From: CPC320 sp002336405
GTDB lineage: Bacteria > Pseudomonadota > Alphaproteobacteria > Rhodobacterales > Rhodobacteraceae
Assembly (NCBI GenBank): GCA_949372595.1
Contig: CASIAN010000002.1
Location: forward strand, 62,001-126,000
Direction: 5' to 3'
DNA: 64,000 bases
The notes beneath the pieces are model-generated. The model did no database searches and had not been told where the DNA came from. It saw only the letters and a list, made by a program, of their open reading frames with translations. Numbering within the stretch: position 1 is the first letter of the stretch; each line of letters opens with the position of its first letter. Of the stretch, positions 1-8,224 are shown piece after piece. A program made the position numbers and the translations under genes.

Positions 1-1
1 G

Positions 2-1243
2 GCGCAGTGGCAATCGGGTCGCAATTTGATGGCGGCGGCACGCGATCTCAAAGAACAGCTTGAGCGCGCCCGCGCCGAACTGGAAATCGCCAAGCGTGCG
101 GGCAATCTGGCGCGCGCTGGAGAGCTGTCTTATGGGGTTATTCCTCAACTCGAAAAGCGTCTTGCCGAGGCCGAAACCGAAAGCGCAGCCGGTGTAAAGA
201 TCGAAGAGGCAGTGCGCCCCGAACAGATTGCGCAGGTGGTCGAACGCTGGACCGGCATTCCGACATCGCGGATGTTAGAGGGTGAGCGTGAAAAGTTACT
301 GACCATGGAGGCGGGACTGCACAAGCGGGTGATCGGTCAATCGGTTGCGGTGCGCGCGGTTGCCAATGCGGTAAGGCGCGCCCGGTCAGGGTTGAACGAT
401 GAAAACCGCCCGCTGGGATCGTTTCTGTTTCTAGGGCCGACCGGCGTTGGCAAAACTGAACTGACCAAGGCCGTGGCTGAGTTTTTGTTCGATGATGACA
501 GTGCCATGGTGCGCATCGACATGTCAGAGTTCATGGAAAAGCACGCTGTGGCGCGGCTGATTGGGGCGCCGCCTGGCTATGTGGGCTATGACGAGGGCGG
601 TGTGCTGACCGAAGCGGTACGGCGCAGGCCCTATCAGGTGGTGTTGTTTGACGAAATCGAAAAAGCCCATCCCGATGTGTTCAATGTGCTGTTGCAGGTG
701 CTTGATGACGGGCGTCTGACCGACGGGCAGGGGCGCACGGTGGATTTCAAACAAACGTTGATTGTTCTGACTTCAAACCTTGGGGCGCAGGCGTTGAGCC
801 AATTGCCTGATGGATCGGATGTGGCGCAGGCCAAACACGATGTGATGGATGCGGTGCGCGCGCATTTTCGGCCAGAATTTTTGAACCGTTTGGATGAGAC
901 GATTATTTTTGACCGGCTCGGGCGGGGCGATATGGGGGGTATTGTCGAGATTCAGTTGGCGAAACTTGCTGGGCGTCTGTCCGGGCGCAAAATTGCGCTT
1001 GATCTTGATGACGCGGCCAAGCTCTGGCTCGCAGAGGAAGGCTATGATCCGGTGTTTGGGGCGCGCCCGCTCAAGCGCGTGCTGCAGCGGGCGCTACAGG
1101 ATCCACTGGCTGAAATGCTGCTTGCGGGCGATCTGTTAGAGGGGGACCGGATTGCCGTTTCAGCTGGTCCTGATGGACTGGTGATTGGGGACCGGGTGGC
1201 GGCTCCTAACCGGCCCGCGCCGCAGGATGCGACTTTGCATTGA
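2..1243 (+). CDS. clpB: ATP-dependent chaperone ClpB, C-terminal part (5' end outside window)
   Basis: This is the last 413 residues of the ClpB disaggregase, a hexameric AAA+ machine that threads aggregated proteins together with DnaK. The reading frame is open to the window edge, so the gene begins upstream. Visible parts are the end of the middle coiled coil (ARDLKEQL onward), the whole second nucleotide-binding domain with Walker A GPTGVGKT and Walker B VVLFDEIEKAHPD, and the small C-terminal domain with GARPLKR. The pore-loop sequence GAPPGYVGYDEGG is present. Full-length ClpB has about 860-870 residues, so roughly half is seen. A 180-bp gap separates it from msrP. Identity is secure from the motif series. 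Confidence 0.97.
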   Translation, partial: AQWQSGRNLMAAARDLKEQLERARAELEIAKRAGNLARAGELSYGVIPQLEKRLAEAETESAAGVKIEEAVRPEQIAQVVERWTGIPTSRMLEGEREKLLTMEAGLHKRVIGQSVAVRAVANAVRRARSGLNDENRPLGSFLFLGPTGVGKTELTKAVAEFLFDDDSAMVRIDMSEFMEKHAVARLIGAPPGYVGYDEGGVLTEAVRRRPYQVVLFDEIEKAHPDVFNVLLQVLDDGRLTDGQGRTVDFKQTLIVLTSNLGAQALSQLPDGSDVAQAKHDVMDAVRAHFRPEFLNRLDETIIFDRLGRGDMGGIVEIQLAKLAGRLSGRKIALDLDDAAKLWLAEEGYDPVFGARPLKRVLQRALQDPLAEMLLAGDLLEGDRIAVSAGPDGLVIGDRVAAPNRPAPQDATLH

Positions 1244-1430
1244 TGTGTTACAGGCGGCTATGAATGGCCGGTCGCTTTTGGTCTCTTACATCGGAGCGCC
1301 CGGTAAGGGGCCACAAAGAGCGTTCGACACCCTGTAATGTTTCAAAAAATGCACTCAAGTGTGATGTAAGTTTGGTTTTAGGTGATTGAAGATTACCATA
1401 TTACAAAACGGAACTGAAAAGGAACTTATG

Positions 1431-2348
1431 ATGGCACACCGCTGGACCCCAGATTTAAACGACGCGCATATTACGCCGGAGGCTGATTTTCTAAACCGAC
1501 GCCAGATCATGAAGGGTGTGGCAGGTCTAGGTCTTTCCGGCATTGGCCTTGCGTTGGGCGCCACGCCGAGTATCGCCAAAACCAACGATAAGCCCAACGA
1601 TTGGGACGAGATTACCGGTTATAACAATTACTACGAGTTTGGCACCGGCAAGGATGATCCGGCTGAACATGCCCACCGGCTGACAACCGCCCCCTGGTCG
1701 GTGGCTATCGACGGTTTGGTGGATCGCCCCGCCAGCTATAATCTTGAAGACATCATGCGTAAAATGACGGTTGAAGAGCGCATTTACCGGCTTCGCTGTG
1801 TGGAGGCCTGGTCGATGGTGGTGCCTTGGAACGGGTTTGAGCTGGCAGATTTGCTGAACATGGCTGGGGTGCAAAGCGCTGCGAAATACGTGGCCTTTGA
1901 AACCGTATTGCGCCCTGATGAAATGCCGGGGGTATCCTATCCGGTGCTGGATTGGCCCTATGTCGAGGGGCTGCGGTTAGACGAGGCGTTGCACCCGTTG
2001 ACGATTATGGCCAGCGGCATCTATGGCAAGGATATTCCTAAACAAAACGGTGCGCCACTGCGCTTGGTGGTGCCATGGAAATACGGCTTTAAGTCGATCA
2101 AATCGGTGGTGCGAATCACGTTGACAGACCGCGAACCCCCCACCAGCTGGAACAGGGCAAACGCCCGCGAATACGGCTTTTATAGCAACGTGAACCCCAA
2201 AGTGGATCACCCGCGCTGGACCCAAGCCAGCGAACGCCCAATTGGCGGGGGCCTGTTTGCCAAACGCAAGCCAACGCAGATGTTCAACGGCTATGAGAGC
2301 GAGGTGGCCGGCCTGTATAAAGGCATGGACCTCAGCAAATATTTCTGA
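1431..2348 (+). CDS. msrP: Protein-methionine-sulfoxide reductase catalytic subunit MsrP
   Basis: This is a periplasmic molybdoenzyme that reduces methionine sulfoxide in oxidised envelope proteins. The 305-residue product has a Tat-type N-terminus with the twin arginine in NRRQIMKG followed by a hydrophobic Gly/Leu-rich stretch. It has the sulfite-oxidase fold signature RLRCVEAWSMVVPW, in which Cys123 is expected to ligate molybdenum. The start was placed at MAHRW because AAGGAA lies just upstream; an in-frame TTG at 1386 would give a longer N-terminus that does not fit the family. The stop codon directly abuts the msrQ start, so the two are an operon. The cofactor is molybdopterin without nucleotide, unlike the CO dehydrogenase encoded nearby. 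Confidence 0.95.
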   Translation: MAHRWTPDLNDAHITPEADFLNRRQIMKGVAGLGLSGIGLALGATPSIAKTNDKPNDWDEITGYNNYYEFGTGKDDPAEHAHRLTTAPWSVAIDGLVDRPASYNLEDIMRKMTVEERIYRLRCVEAWSMVVPWNGFELADLLNMAGVQSAAKYVAFETVLRPDEMPGVSYPVLDWPYVEGLRLDEALHPLTIMASGIYGKDIPKQNGAPLRLVVPWKYGFKSIKSVVRITLTDREPPTSWNRANAREYGFYSNVNPKVDHPRWTQASERPIGGGLFAKRKPTQMFNGYESEVAGLYKGMDLSKYF

Positions 2349-2954
2349 ATGTTAAGCACAATTCATAGCCTTATACGTCGGGTGCCTATTTGGTCGGTCT
2401 ATCTTTTGTTGATGGTGCCGTCGGTGTATTATTTCTATCTTGCCGCCACGGGTATGCTGAGCGTCGAGCCGATCAAGGCGCTTGAGCATAAACTGGGCGA
2501 ATTTGGCCTGCAGCTGATTGTGTTTGGCTTGGCGGTCACGCCTCTGCGCCGTCATCTGGGTCTTAACCTGATGCGATTTCGCCGTGTCATTGGGGTGATG
2601 AGTTATTTCTACATTACTGTGCATCTGTTGGTCTGGCTGGTACTGGACGTTCAGGTGTTGTCGATGATTTGGCAAGACATCGTCAAGCGCCCCTATATCA
2701 GCATTGGCATGCTGGCATTTGTGGCGATGACGCCACTGGCGCTGAGCTCTAACACTTATGCGGTGCGCAGACTTGGCCCGCTGTGGCGCAGGCTGCACAA
2801 GTTGGTCTATGGCATTGCCATTTTGGGTGCGCTGCATTTCATTATGTTGGTCAAAGGATTTCAGCTTGAGCCGTTTGTCTATATGGGATTGATCATGCTG
2901 CTTTTGGCCCTGCGTTTGAAACTGCCAAAGTCGGCCTTGTCCCGATCGGTCTAG
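2349..2954 (+). CDS. msrQ: Heme-binding membrane subunit MsrQ
   Basis: MsrQ is the inner-membrane b-type cytochrome that passes electrons from the quinone pool or flavin reductase to MsrP. The 201-residue product is mostly hydrophobic with about six membrane segments. It contains histidines in membrane-embedded positions (for example in ITVHLLVW, RRLHKLVYG and GALHFIML) suited to heme ligation, as in the ferric-reductase-like domain. It starts one base after the msrP stop, so translation is probably coupled. A long open frame antisense to this gene is a shadow. The assignment rests on sequence pattern plus the diagnostic msrPQ pairing. Confidence 0.93.
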   Translation: MLSTIHSLIRRVPIWSVYLLLMVPSVYYFYLAATGMLSVEPIKALEHKLGEFGLQLIVFGLAVTPLRRHLGLNLMRFRRVIGVMSYFYITVHLLVWLVLDVQVLSMIWQDIVKRPYISIGMLAFVAMTPLALSSNTYAVRRLGPLWRRLHKLVYGIAILGALHFIMLVKGFQLEPFVYMGLIMLLLALRLKLPKSALSRSV

Positions 2955-3080
2955 ATATTTAATCTCTGATCGCAAACTAACCGTTTTGACACGAATACGG
3001 CCTAATCCGTCGCTTACAGGCTTGCGCAGAAAGCCATATTTTGTGAAGGGAGGTTTCAACGTTCTTTTGGGGGAAGACAT

Positions 3081-4202
3081 ATGCGTTCAGGATTTGAAAA
3101 AACCATAGTGAACAGTTGGAACGAATGGGACCCTTTGAAGCACGTCATTGTTGGTCGCGCTGATGATTGCCATATCCCGCCGGCCGAACCGGCGCTGGAT
3201 GCCAAAGTGCCCGAAGACAGCGATATGCGGGGTCAATGGGGCCGCCGGCCACAGGAAACGATTGACCGTGCCAACGAGCTTTTAGATAATTTTGCCGATT
3301 TGCTGAGTAAGCGCGGCGTGCGCGTTGATCGCCCTACGCCAACAGATTTTTCTCTGCCCGCCACCACGCCAGATTTTCACACGCAAAGCCAGTTTGGTTG
3401 TATGCCGCCACGTGATGTTCTTCTGACTGTTGGGGCCGAAATTCTTGAGGCGACAATGTCGTATCGCTGTCGCTGGTTTGAATATCTATGCTACCGGCCC
3501 TTGATGCAGCAATATTGGGATGAAGATCCTAATTTTCGTCATGAGGCGGCGCCAAAACCGCGCCTGACCAATGAAGATTACCATCCCGATTATCTGTCGG
3601 ATAAAATAGGTGTTGAAAAGCGCCTGAAATGGGCGGCCGAAAAGTTCTTTGTCACCACCGAAGAAGAGCCACTTTTTGATGCGGCTGATGTGCTGCGTTT
3701 TGGTCGCGATCTGGTGGTCCAGCATGGGTTTACCACCAACCTTAAAGGCATCGAATGGCTGCGCCGGCATTTCCCCGACCACCGGGTGCATACGGTGAAC
3801 TTTCCGGGTGACCCCTATCCGATCCATATTGATGCGACGTTTACGCCGTTGCGCCCTGGTTTGATACTGAACAACCCCCAACGTCGGCTGCCCGCCGATC
3901 AACGCAGTATGTTTGAAAAGAACGGTTGGGATATTGTTGATGCGGCGCAACCAGCCCATAACGCGCCGCCGCCGCTGTGTTATTCATCGACATGGCTCAG
4001 CATGAACGTACTGGTGCTGGACCCCAAAACGGTCTGTGTTGAAAAGTCCGAAGTTTATCAAGCCGACCAAATGGACAAGCTGGGCATGAATGTGATTGAG
4101 GTCGAGTTGCGCGATGCCTATGCCTTTGGTGGTGGCTTGCACTGCTGTACGGCTGATGTCTACCGCGAGGGCAGCTGTGAGGATTATTTCCCCAACCTCT
4201 AG
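3081..4202 (+). CDS. Amidinotransferase, glycine amidinotransferase-like
   Basis: The 373-residue product belongs to the arginine:X amidinotransferase family (GATM/StrB type). These enzymes move the amidino group of arginine to an acceptor amine through a cysteine thiouronium intermediate. Catalytic positions are recognisable: Asp203 in FDAADVLRFGRD, His249 in YPIHIDATF and Cys355 in GGGLHCCTADV. The start has GGGGGAAG upstream. The gene stands alone, 126 bp after msrQ, with no biosynthetic partners, so the acceptor cannot be told; glycine (giving guanidinoacetate), another amino acid or an aminocyclitol are all possible. The family call is firm; the substrate is open. Confidence 0.85.
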   Translation: MRSGFEKTIVNSWNEWDPLKHVIVGRADDCHIPPAEPALDAKVPEDSDMRGQWGRRPQETIDRANELLDNFADLLSKRGVRVDRPTPTDFSLPATTPDFHTQSQFGCMPPRDVLLTVGAEILEATMSYRCRWFEYLCYRPLMQQYWDEDPNFRHEAAPKPRLTNEDYHPDYLSDKIGVEKRLKWAAEKFFVTTEEEPLFDAADVLRFGRDLVVQHGFTTNLKGIEWLRRHFPDHRVHTVNFPGDPYPIHIDATFTPLRPGLILNNPQRRLPADQRSMFEKNGWDIVDAAQPAHNAPPPLCYSSTWLSMNVLVLDPKTVCVEKSEVYQADQMDKLGMNVIEVELRDAYAFGGGLHCCTADVYREGSCEDYFPNL

Positions 4203-4620
4203 ACGTCAGCACCCGGTTCTGGGCGCCACCAAGGCGCAGATCATTGAGCGGTCTAACGCTTCTGATTTCCGACCAAGGCACCCCCGGTCATTTGATTGGG
4301 GCCGAAAGCGTCTCTCTTCAGGAGTTTTGGGCATATGCCATCACGTTGAGCAGAACTTATACATCAACGGGCACAGGGATCGGGCGTCTGTCATGGCAAG
4401 GGCCTGCCATTGGGCGGCCTTTAATCGGTATCAATGTTTTATGAGCTCTGACATCTGGTGCACAGGCTCTGAAAGCTGGAACCAGAATAGGGCGGCCAAA
4501 AAGATTTGAGGCCGCGCTTGAAAAAGTGCGGGCTGAAGGTCTGTGGTGTTCAAGCCAAAGGGTCACCCCCCACTTTGTCTGTGGGGCGTCTTATTTGGGT
4601 GTCTCAGGCCGGCTTGGCGA
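4203..4620. other. 418-bp gap with possible gene remnant
   Basis: No convincing intact gene lies between the amidinotransferase and coxG, which converge here. On the plus strand, short frames around 4244-4444 and 4490-4620 read LLISDQGTPGHLIGAES and then GRPKRFEAALEKVRAEGLW. Together these faintly recall the two halves of an ELM1-like (mitochondrial fission family) glycosyltransferase-fold protein, interrupted by stops and frame changes. This is weak resemblance only, and the stretch may be non-coding. Confidence 0.25.
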
Positions 4621-5070
4621 TCAGGTCTTTGTCTCAACAGCCAATTCAGCAAACTTCACAAAGAATTTCGACGCTAGTTTTTTTGCGGTGCCGACAATGA
4701 GGCGGCTGCCCAATTGTGCTAGTTTTCCGCCAATTTCGGCTTTGGCAGTGTATTTCAGCAACGTGCCATCGCCCTGTTCGACCAAGGTGACATCTGCGCC
4801 ACCTTTGGCAAAACCTGCCGCCCCGCCGTTGCCCTTGCCAGTGAGCGAAAAACTCTCTGGCGCGCCGGTTTGATCCAAGGTCACATTGCCACTGAACTTG
4901 GCTTTCACCGGACCAACTTTCAAAACAACTTTTGCTTCCAACTCGGTATCGGAATGTTTGATCAACTCTTCACACCCCGGAATGCAGGCTTGGAGAATTT
5001 CAGGATCGTTCAACGCTTCATAGACCCGTGTTTTGGACGCTGCGATCATGATCTCGTCATTAAGTTCCAT
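4621..5070 (-). CDS. coxG: CO dehydrogenase accessory protein CoxG (SRPBCC family)
   Basis: The 149-residue product has the START/SRPBCC helix-grip pattern of CoxG, beginning MELNDEIMIAASKTRVYEAL with the typical Gly-rich middle (GKGNGGAAGFAKGG). CoxG is reported in other CO oxidisers to tether CO dehydrogenase to the membrane and help electron delivery to quinone. It is the last gene of the coxCMSLDEFG series, 229 bp after coxF. A terminator-like hairpin lies in that gap, so coxG may be expressed partly on its own. Its own ribosome site AAGGAA precedes the start. The C-terminal membrane-anchor helix seen in some CoxG proteins is not obvious here. Confidence 0.9.
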   Translation of the reverse strand: MELNDEIMIAASKTRVYEALNDPEILQACIPGCEELIKHSDTELEAKVVLKVGPVKAKFSGNVTLDQTGAPESFSLTGKGNGGAAGFAKGGADVTLVEQGDGTLLKYTAKAEIGGKLAQLGSRLIVGTAKKLASKFFVKFAELAVETKT

Positions 5071-5097
5071 TCTAGGTTCCTTGTAGTGTGTTATGAT

Positions 5098-5134
5098 TAA
5101 TAAAAGGCCCGCCTAGGGGTATATCCGGCGGGTC
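5098..5134 (-). terminator. Terminator-like hairpin between coxF and coxG
   Basis: Read on the minus strand, GACCCGCC (5134-5127) and GGCGGGCC (5113-5106) can pair, with one A-C mismatch, around a 13-base loop, and TTTTATT follows. This has the shape of an intrinsic terminator or attenuator after coxF, 28 bases before the coxG start. The rest of the 229-bp gap shows no gene. Confidence 0.5.
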
Positions 5135-5299
5135 TGCGCGATAATGGGTACAATATGCATTGTGCTTGACCATAGTGGTTTTGCGGTGGGTATCAACACC
5201 TCGGGTTCGGAGGTACGCGTTTTAAGATTATAGGATTTAAAGCCAAAAAAAACAGACAGACCCCCATACTGGTGTCTGGGTATCAGACGCCGTACCAAC

Positions 5300-6109
5300 T
5301 CAAACATCGGCGCCACCTTGCTGACGGTGGCCGCAGCGGCGCAGCTGCACAATTTGCGCCAGTATCGACAGGGCAATCTCGTCGGGGGTGACCGCATCGA
5401 TATGCAGTCCGGCGGGCGCGATCACATCATCCAAAGCGCTGCCGGCACATTTTTGGCCTGCCAGGTTGTCGACCAACGCGGCAAACTTGCGCCGGCTGCC
5501 GACAAAGGCAACGTATTCGGCCCCATAGGCAAGGGCCTGTTTAAGGCTTTGGGCGTCGGACTTGCCCTGCGAGGCCACAACAATAAATTGCCGAGCATTT
5601 GATTTGATCACTTTCGCGCCGTCTGTGCTGCTTTCGGTGCGGATCACGGTGTTAAAATCAAAACTTTCGGCCAACCGCGCCAACGCGTGAGAGACCGGAC
5701 TGTTCCCGATGATGACCAACTCGGGTTGCGGCAGAACAGGTTCGACAAAAATATCCATCGACCCCTGACTGGGGCAGCCGTTTTTGGCAAATTTTGTCCC
5801 CTCAATTTCGGCCCCAATCTCTATTCCGTCCCTTTGCAGAACGTCTTCGGGCCTCAGTGAAACGAATTTCGGCGCACCGTCTTGCAGGGCCTCGATGGCC
5901 GCATGGCCCACGGCGCTGCGGATACATCCCCCACCAATCCAGCCCTCGGCGATGCTGCCGTCGGCCAAGACCAGCGCCTTGGCACCGGGTTTGGCCGAGG
6001 TGGCGTTCAGTGTGCGCACCACGGTGGCGATTGCAAAGGCGGTACTGCTGGCGCGCAGGGTCTCTGCGGCATTGTTCAGATCGGCGGTTAACAGCTGTTT
6101 TGGGGTCAT
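5300..6109 (-). CDS. coxF: CO dehydrogenase maturation protein CoxF (XdhC family)
   Basis: The 269-residue product is an XdhC/CoxF family protein. The N-terminal XdhC domain shows ATVVRTLNATSAKPGAKAL and the hallmark GWIGGGCIRSAV. A C-terminal Rossmann-type region begins near ELVIIGNSPVSHALARL. Relatives bind or insert the molybdenum cofactor into hydroxylases of the xanthine oxidase family. In CO dehydrogenase clusters CoxF works with CoxD and CoxE to complete the Cu-S-Mo centre. Its start overlaps the coxE stop by 4 bp. The first part of its Rossmann glycine motif (IGNSPVSHAL) is loose, as in other CoxF proteins. Confidence 0.9.
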   Translation of the reverse strand: MTPKQLLTADLNNAAETLRASSTAFAIATVVRTLNATSAKPGAKALVLADGSIAEGWIGGGCIRSAVGHAAIEALQDGAPKFVSLRPEDVLQRDGIEIGAEIEGTKFAKNGCPSQGSMDIFVEPVLPQPELVIIGNSPVSHALARLAESFDFNTVIRTESSTDGAKVIKSNARQFIVVASQGKSDAQSLKQALAYGAEYVAFVGSRRKFAALVDNLAGQKCAGSALDDVIAPAGLHIDAVTPDEIALSILAQIVQLRRCGHRQQGGADV

Positions 6110-7296
6110 AGCCGTGACACTTTTGGCGCCAGTGATGCGAGATTGTCCAATGTGTTGGCTGCGGCAAACAGGTCCAGATGCGGAAGGGCGGCGGCCATAC
6201 CACGGGCCACGGGTGCATAATCCTCCCAGCCTTTCAACGGGTTGAGCCAGATTACTTTACAGCCGCGTTTTTTCAACCGTGCCAGCGCGGTCGCGATCAA
6301 TTCCGGCGGGTCAGTATCATACCCGTCCGACAAGATAATCACCACGCTGCGTCCGGTGACAAATTTGCGCGCATAGGTGCGCGAAAACTGATCCAGCGCG
6401 CTGCCAATTTTTGAGCCACCGCCAAACCCATCTGCCAGCAGGGTTAGCCGGTTCAGAGCCCGCAGCGGATCATCGTCGCGCAGGGCTTCGGTAATCCGCA
6501 CCAGTCGGGTGTGAAACAGATAGGCATCGGTGGCATTGTCAGCCCGGACCATGCCGGCCAGAAATGACAAAAATATCTTGGCATAAACGGTCATCGAGCC
6601 GGAGACATCGCAGATTGCGGTCAGTTTGACGGTGCGGTCTGGTCGGCGCCGGTAAGCCAGCTTTATTGGTTCACCGCCAGTGGCCAGGCTGTGGCGCATC
6701 ACCCGTCGCAAATCAATCCGGCTGCCTTTGCGCGCTTGTTTGCGCCGCCGCGAGCGCCGGTCTGCGAAAGCCTGCGCCAGGCGTCTGGCAACGACTTCAG
6801 CCTCTCTAATATCTTGTGGTGACACCAGTTCCCGCAGGTCTTTTTTCATCAGATTGCGCACGGTCGAGGCAATCAGTTTGCCATCGCCTGCCATATGGCT
6901 GTCGCCGTTTTGATTTGAGGTCTCAGGACTGTCGCGGGTGCCTTTGGTATCGCTTGAGGCCGCTTGTTGTGCCTCGCGGGAAGAGCGGCTGTGTTTGGGC
7001 GCGGCGTCGCGACCCGAGGCGATAACTTTTTGCCGGACCCGACCGTCATTGCGCCAATAGCTGTCAAACAGGGTGTCGAATTGTGCCCAATCTTCGGCAT
7101 TGCTGCAGCAAACTGCCTTTAGGGCCCGGCAGGCTTGCGTGGGGTCTGCTGCGTCAATCGTGGTCAATGCCCGCAGCGCGGTATCGGTTTCGCCCACGCC
7201 GAGGCGCAGCCCGTGCGCCCTTAGATGCGCCAGAAACCCGGCCATGCGTGCGTCAGGTCCGGGGTCACGGGCGGCAAAGCGGGTAATTTTACTCAT
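6106..7296 (-). CDS. coxE: CO dehydrogenase maturation protein CoxE (VWA domain)
   Basis: The 396-residue product is a CoxE-type von Willebrand factor A protein. The N-terminal half is helical and basic, with a polar low-complexity stretch (SSREAQQAASSDTKGTRD). The VWA domain begins at LTAICDVSGSMTVYAK, which supplies the MIDAS motif DVSGS, and continues with IILSDGYDTDPPE. CoxE partners with the MoxR-like AAA ATPase CoxD in maturation of the CO dehydrogenase copper-molybdenum site. It overlaps coxD at its start and coxF at its end by 4 bp each, so these three genes are translationally coupled. Confidence 0.93.
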   Translation of the reverse strand: MSKITRFAARDPGPDARMAGFLAHLRAHGLRLGVGETDTALRALTTIDAADPTQACRALKAVCCSNAEDWAQFDTLFDSYWRNDGRVRQKVIASGRDAAPKHSRSSREAQQAASSDTKGTRDSPETSNQNGDSHMAGDGKLIASTVRNLMKKDLRELVSPQDIREAEVVARRLAQAFADRRSRRRKQARKGSRIDLRRVMRHSLATGGEPIKLAYRRRPDRTVKLTAICDVSGSMTVYAKIFLSFLAGMVRADNATDAYLFHTRLVRITEALRDDDPLRALNRLTLLADGFGGGSKIGSALDQFSRTYARKFVTGRSVVIILSDGYDTDPPELIATALARLKKRGCKVIWLNPLKGWEDYAPVARGMAAALPHLDLFAAANTLDNLASLAPKVSRL

Positions 7297-8168
7297 CCGG
7301 CTGTTCCTGCCAGCCGCTGAGCGATTTCGGTGGTGATGGCTCCGCGGTCGGCATGGGTTTTCAGCAAGGTGGCCAGCGCCGCCTGCAGCCGCACCGGATC
7401 ATCTGTCAGATCGGCCAGACCAAGTCCGGCAAGGGCTGCGGCAAAATCAAGCATTTCTGCAACGCCGGGTTTTTTCTCAAGGTCTTCCTTGCGCAGCGCC
7501 TGTACAAAGCCGATAATTTGCACTCCGAGATCGGCAGTGACCTCGGGACAACGCGCTTGCAAAATGGCCAGTTCGGTCGCTCTGTCGGGATAATCGACAT
7601 GCGCATAGATACAGCGCCGCCGCAACGCATCTGACAGATCGCGCGTGCCATTGGCGGTTAAAATAACAATCGGTTTGGTGGTGGCTTTGATCGTGCCCAG
7701 TTCTGGTATGGTTATTTGGAAATCAGAGAGAACTTCTAGAAGATAGGCCTCAAATTCCTCGTCGGCGCGGTCGATTTCATCGATCAGCAACACTGGGGCA
7801 ACCTCTTGCCGGATGGCTTGCAGCAGCGGTCGCTGCAACAGGTATTCTTCTGAAAAAAGCCGCGCCTCGATGGTTTTGCCAGTCTCTCCATCTTCGGCTG
7901 CGGCGCGGATGGCCAGCAGTTGCCGTTGATAGTTCCATTCGTAAATGGCCTGTGCGGCATCCAACCCCTCATAGCATTGCAGTCGGATCAGCCGGGTGTT
8001 GTAGGCCCGCGCCAGCGTGCGGGCGATGTCGGTTTTGCCAACACCCGCAGCCCCTTCGAGCAAAAGCGGTCTGCCCAGAGACAGCGCGATATGAAGCGCC
8101 ATAGACAGATCATCTGAGGCGACATAGCCTTGCTTTGCCATGTCGCTTTGAACGCGGGACCAATTCAT
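7293..8168 (-). CDS. coxD: CO dehydrogenase maturation AAA+ ATPase CoxD (MoxR type)
   Basis: The 291-residue product is a MoxR-class AAA+ ATPase. Walker A is GAAGVGKTDIA near residue 40, Walker B is VLLIDEIDRADEEFEAYLLE, and the sensor region is ILTANGTRDLSDALRRRCIY. In Oligotropha carboxidovorans CoxD is needed to install sulfur and copper on the molybdenum centre of CO dehydrogenase. It follows coxL after 56 bp and overlaps coxE. The similar ATPases of methanol dehydrogenase or gas-vesicle clusters are excluded by the cox neighbourhood. Confidence 0.93.
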   Translation of the reverse strand: MNWSRVQSDMAKQGYVASDDLSMALHIALSLGRPLLLEGAAGVGKTDIARTLARAYNTRLIRLQCYEGLDAAQAIYEWNYQRQLLAIRAAAEDGETGKTIEARLFSEEYLLQRPLLQAIRQEVAPVLLIDEIDRADEEFEAYLLEVLSDFQITIPELGTIKATTKPIVILTANGTRDLSDALRRRCIYAHVDYPDRATELAILQARCPEVTADLGVQIIGFVQALRKEDLEKKPGVAEMLDFAAALAGLGLADLTDDPVRLQAALATLLKTHADRGAITTEIAQRLAGTAG

Positions 8169-8224
8169 CTTTGTGCCTTTACTGCTGCGAAACCGGCCCC
8201 GATTATGTTGGAGCCGGTATTGCC

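Noticed and set aside
2352..3080. 242-codon open frame antisense to msrQ
   Set aside because: Composition is rich in His, Gln and Arg with no family pattern; it mirrors the msrQ coding frame.
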